Assembly: GCA_902562285.1 (NCBI GenBank)
Contig: CACESU010000002.1
Location: 1 to 64,000 of the forward strand
DNA length: 64,000 nt
DNA from: an uncultured Alphaproteobacteria bacterium
GTDB taxonomy: Bacteria; Pseudomonadota; Alphaproteobacteria; Rhodobacterales; Rhodobacteraceae
Direction: 5' to 3'
Part shown: positions 63,778 to 64,000 of the stretch, in pieces
Layout: every line of letters begins with the position of its first letter
How positions within the stretch are numbered: the first letter of the stretch is position 1
Program-made: the position numbers and the translations under genes
Notes under the pieces: generated by a model
Seen by the model: only the letters and a program-made list of their open reading frames with translations
Database searches by the model: none
Told to the model about the DNA's origin: nothing

Positions 63778-63817
63778 TCATTGACCACCAAAGTGTAAGA
63801 GTAAATAGAATCATCTG

Positions 63818-64000
63818 TTATTTTTGATTCGTTTTAGTAGCTTTTTTAATCCAGATTTTATCTTTAATCAAATCATTGATAGACTTTAAATCATCAATAA
63901 GTTTATTTTGGTCATTATAGATTTTATCATTATTACCACTTATTGTTTTGTTAAAAAATTTATTAGCTTGGTCGATTCTCCAAGTTAATGTTTCATCTTC
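63818..64000 (-). CDS. dnaG: DNA primase C-terminus (partial)
   Basis: The minus-strand frame is open from the window edge for 60 codons: EDETLTWRIDQANKFFNKTI, then lysine-rich helices to KKATKTNQK and stop at 63818-63820. Position directly upstream of rpoD and the helical character fit the C-terminal end of DnaG, but the sequence here is weakly conserved, so the name rests mainly on gene order. Confidence 0.55.
   Translation of the reverse strand, partial: EDETLTWRIDQANKFFNKTISGNNDKIYNDQNKLIDDLKSINDLIKDKIWIKKATKTNQK

Overview
The window is AT-rich throughout and reads as one chromosome segment of a marine-type alphaproteobacterium. The best lineage clues are the block nrdR-ribD-ribE-ribB-ribH-nusB, the order rpoD then dnaG, the set hprK-rapZ-ptsH, the set HIG1-cobalamin adenosyltransferase-etfB-etfA-hbd, the psd-pssA pair, and a methylsuccinyl-CoA-dehydrogenase-like enzyme. 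The exact clade (SAR116-, AEGEAN-169- or HIMB59-like) cannot be fixed by eye.

Region 1 (1 to about 36.2 kb) is accessory. Short blocks of one to four unrelated genes, in either orientation, alternate with about 19 copies of one intergenic repeat. All recognisable copies lie on the + strand. Copies are sharp from 1.8 to 25.6 kb and progressively decayed from 27 to 36 kb. Two long versions (5.96-6.38 and 22.15-22.60 kb) begin with the last 25-40 codons of a tyrosine-recombinase gene, and a third recombinase tail sits at 17.87 kb. Three 3' halves of tRNA genes lie beside repeat copies, and no complete tRNA gene was seen. I read this as a graveyard or hotspot of serial integration. Cargo includes a C1 module (homocysteine methyltransferase, GcvT-like demethylase, GFA protein), a dehalogenase-PanB-SDR operon, M10 metalloproteases beside ClpP-fold periplasmic proteins, an aldehyde dehydrogenase-GMC oxidoreductase pair, several small secreted proteins, and an exact 421-bp duplication of the GFA gene. 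The essential psd-pssA pair also lies inside, so the region is not one simple island.

Region 2 (36.3 to 49 kb) is metabolic and repeat-free: nitroreductase, transporters, MaoC hydratase, cobalamin-binding-like protein, BLUF photoreceptor, a second GcvT-like protein, methylsuccinyl-CoA-dehydrogenase-like enzyme and a short, divergent PEP-carboxykinase homologue.

Region 3 (49 to 64 kb) is housekeeping: the PTS-Ntr control genes hprK-rapZ-ptsH, the ETF operon, parC, riboflavin synthesis, nusB, nrdR, rpoD and the 3' end of dnaG. Two genes here, ptsH and nusB, have no ATG, GTG or TTG available and appear to start at ATT.

Functional links: the ETF, 3-hydroxyacyl-CoA dehydrogenase, methylsuccinyl-CoA dehydrogenase and cobalamin adenosyltransferase fit acyl-CoA oxidation and a B12-dependent ethylmalonyl-CoA or propionyl-CoA route. 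Besides the repeat array, the most novel-looking items are a promoter-plus-three-way-junction RNA near 13.0 kb, the paired metalloprotease/ClpP-like modules at 18.8-24.5 kb, and the reused lipoprotein leader at 15.9 and 18.8 kb.
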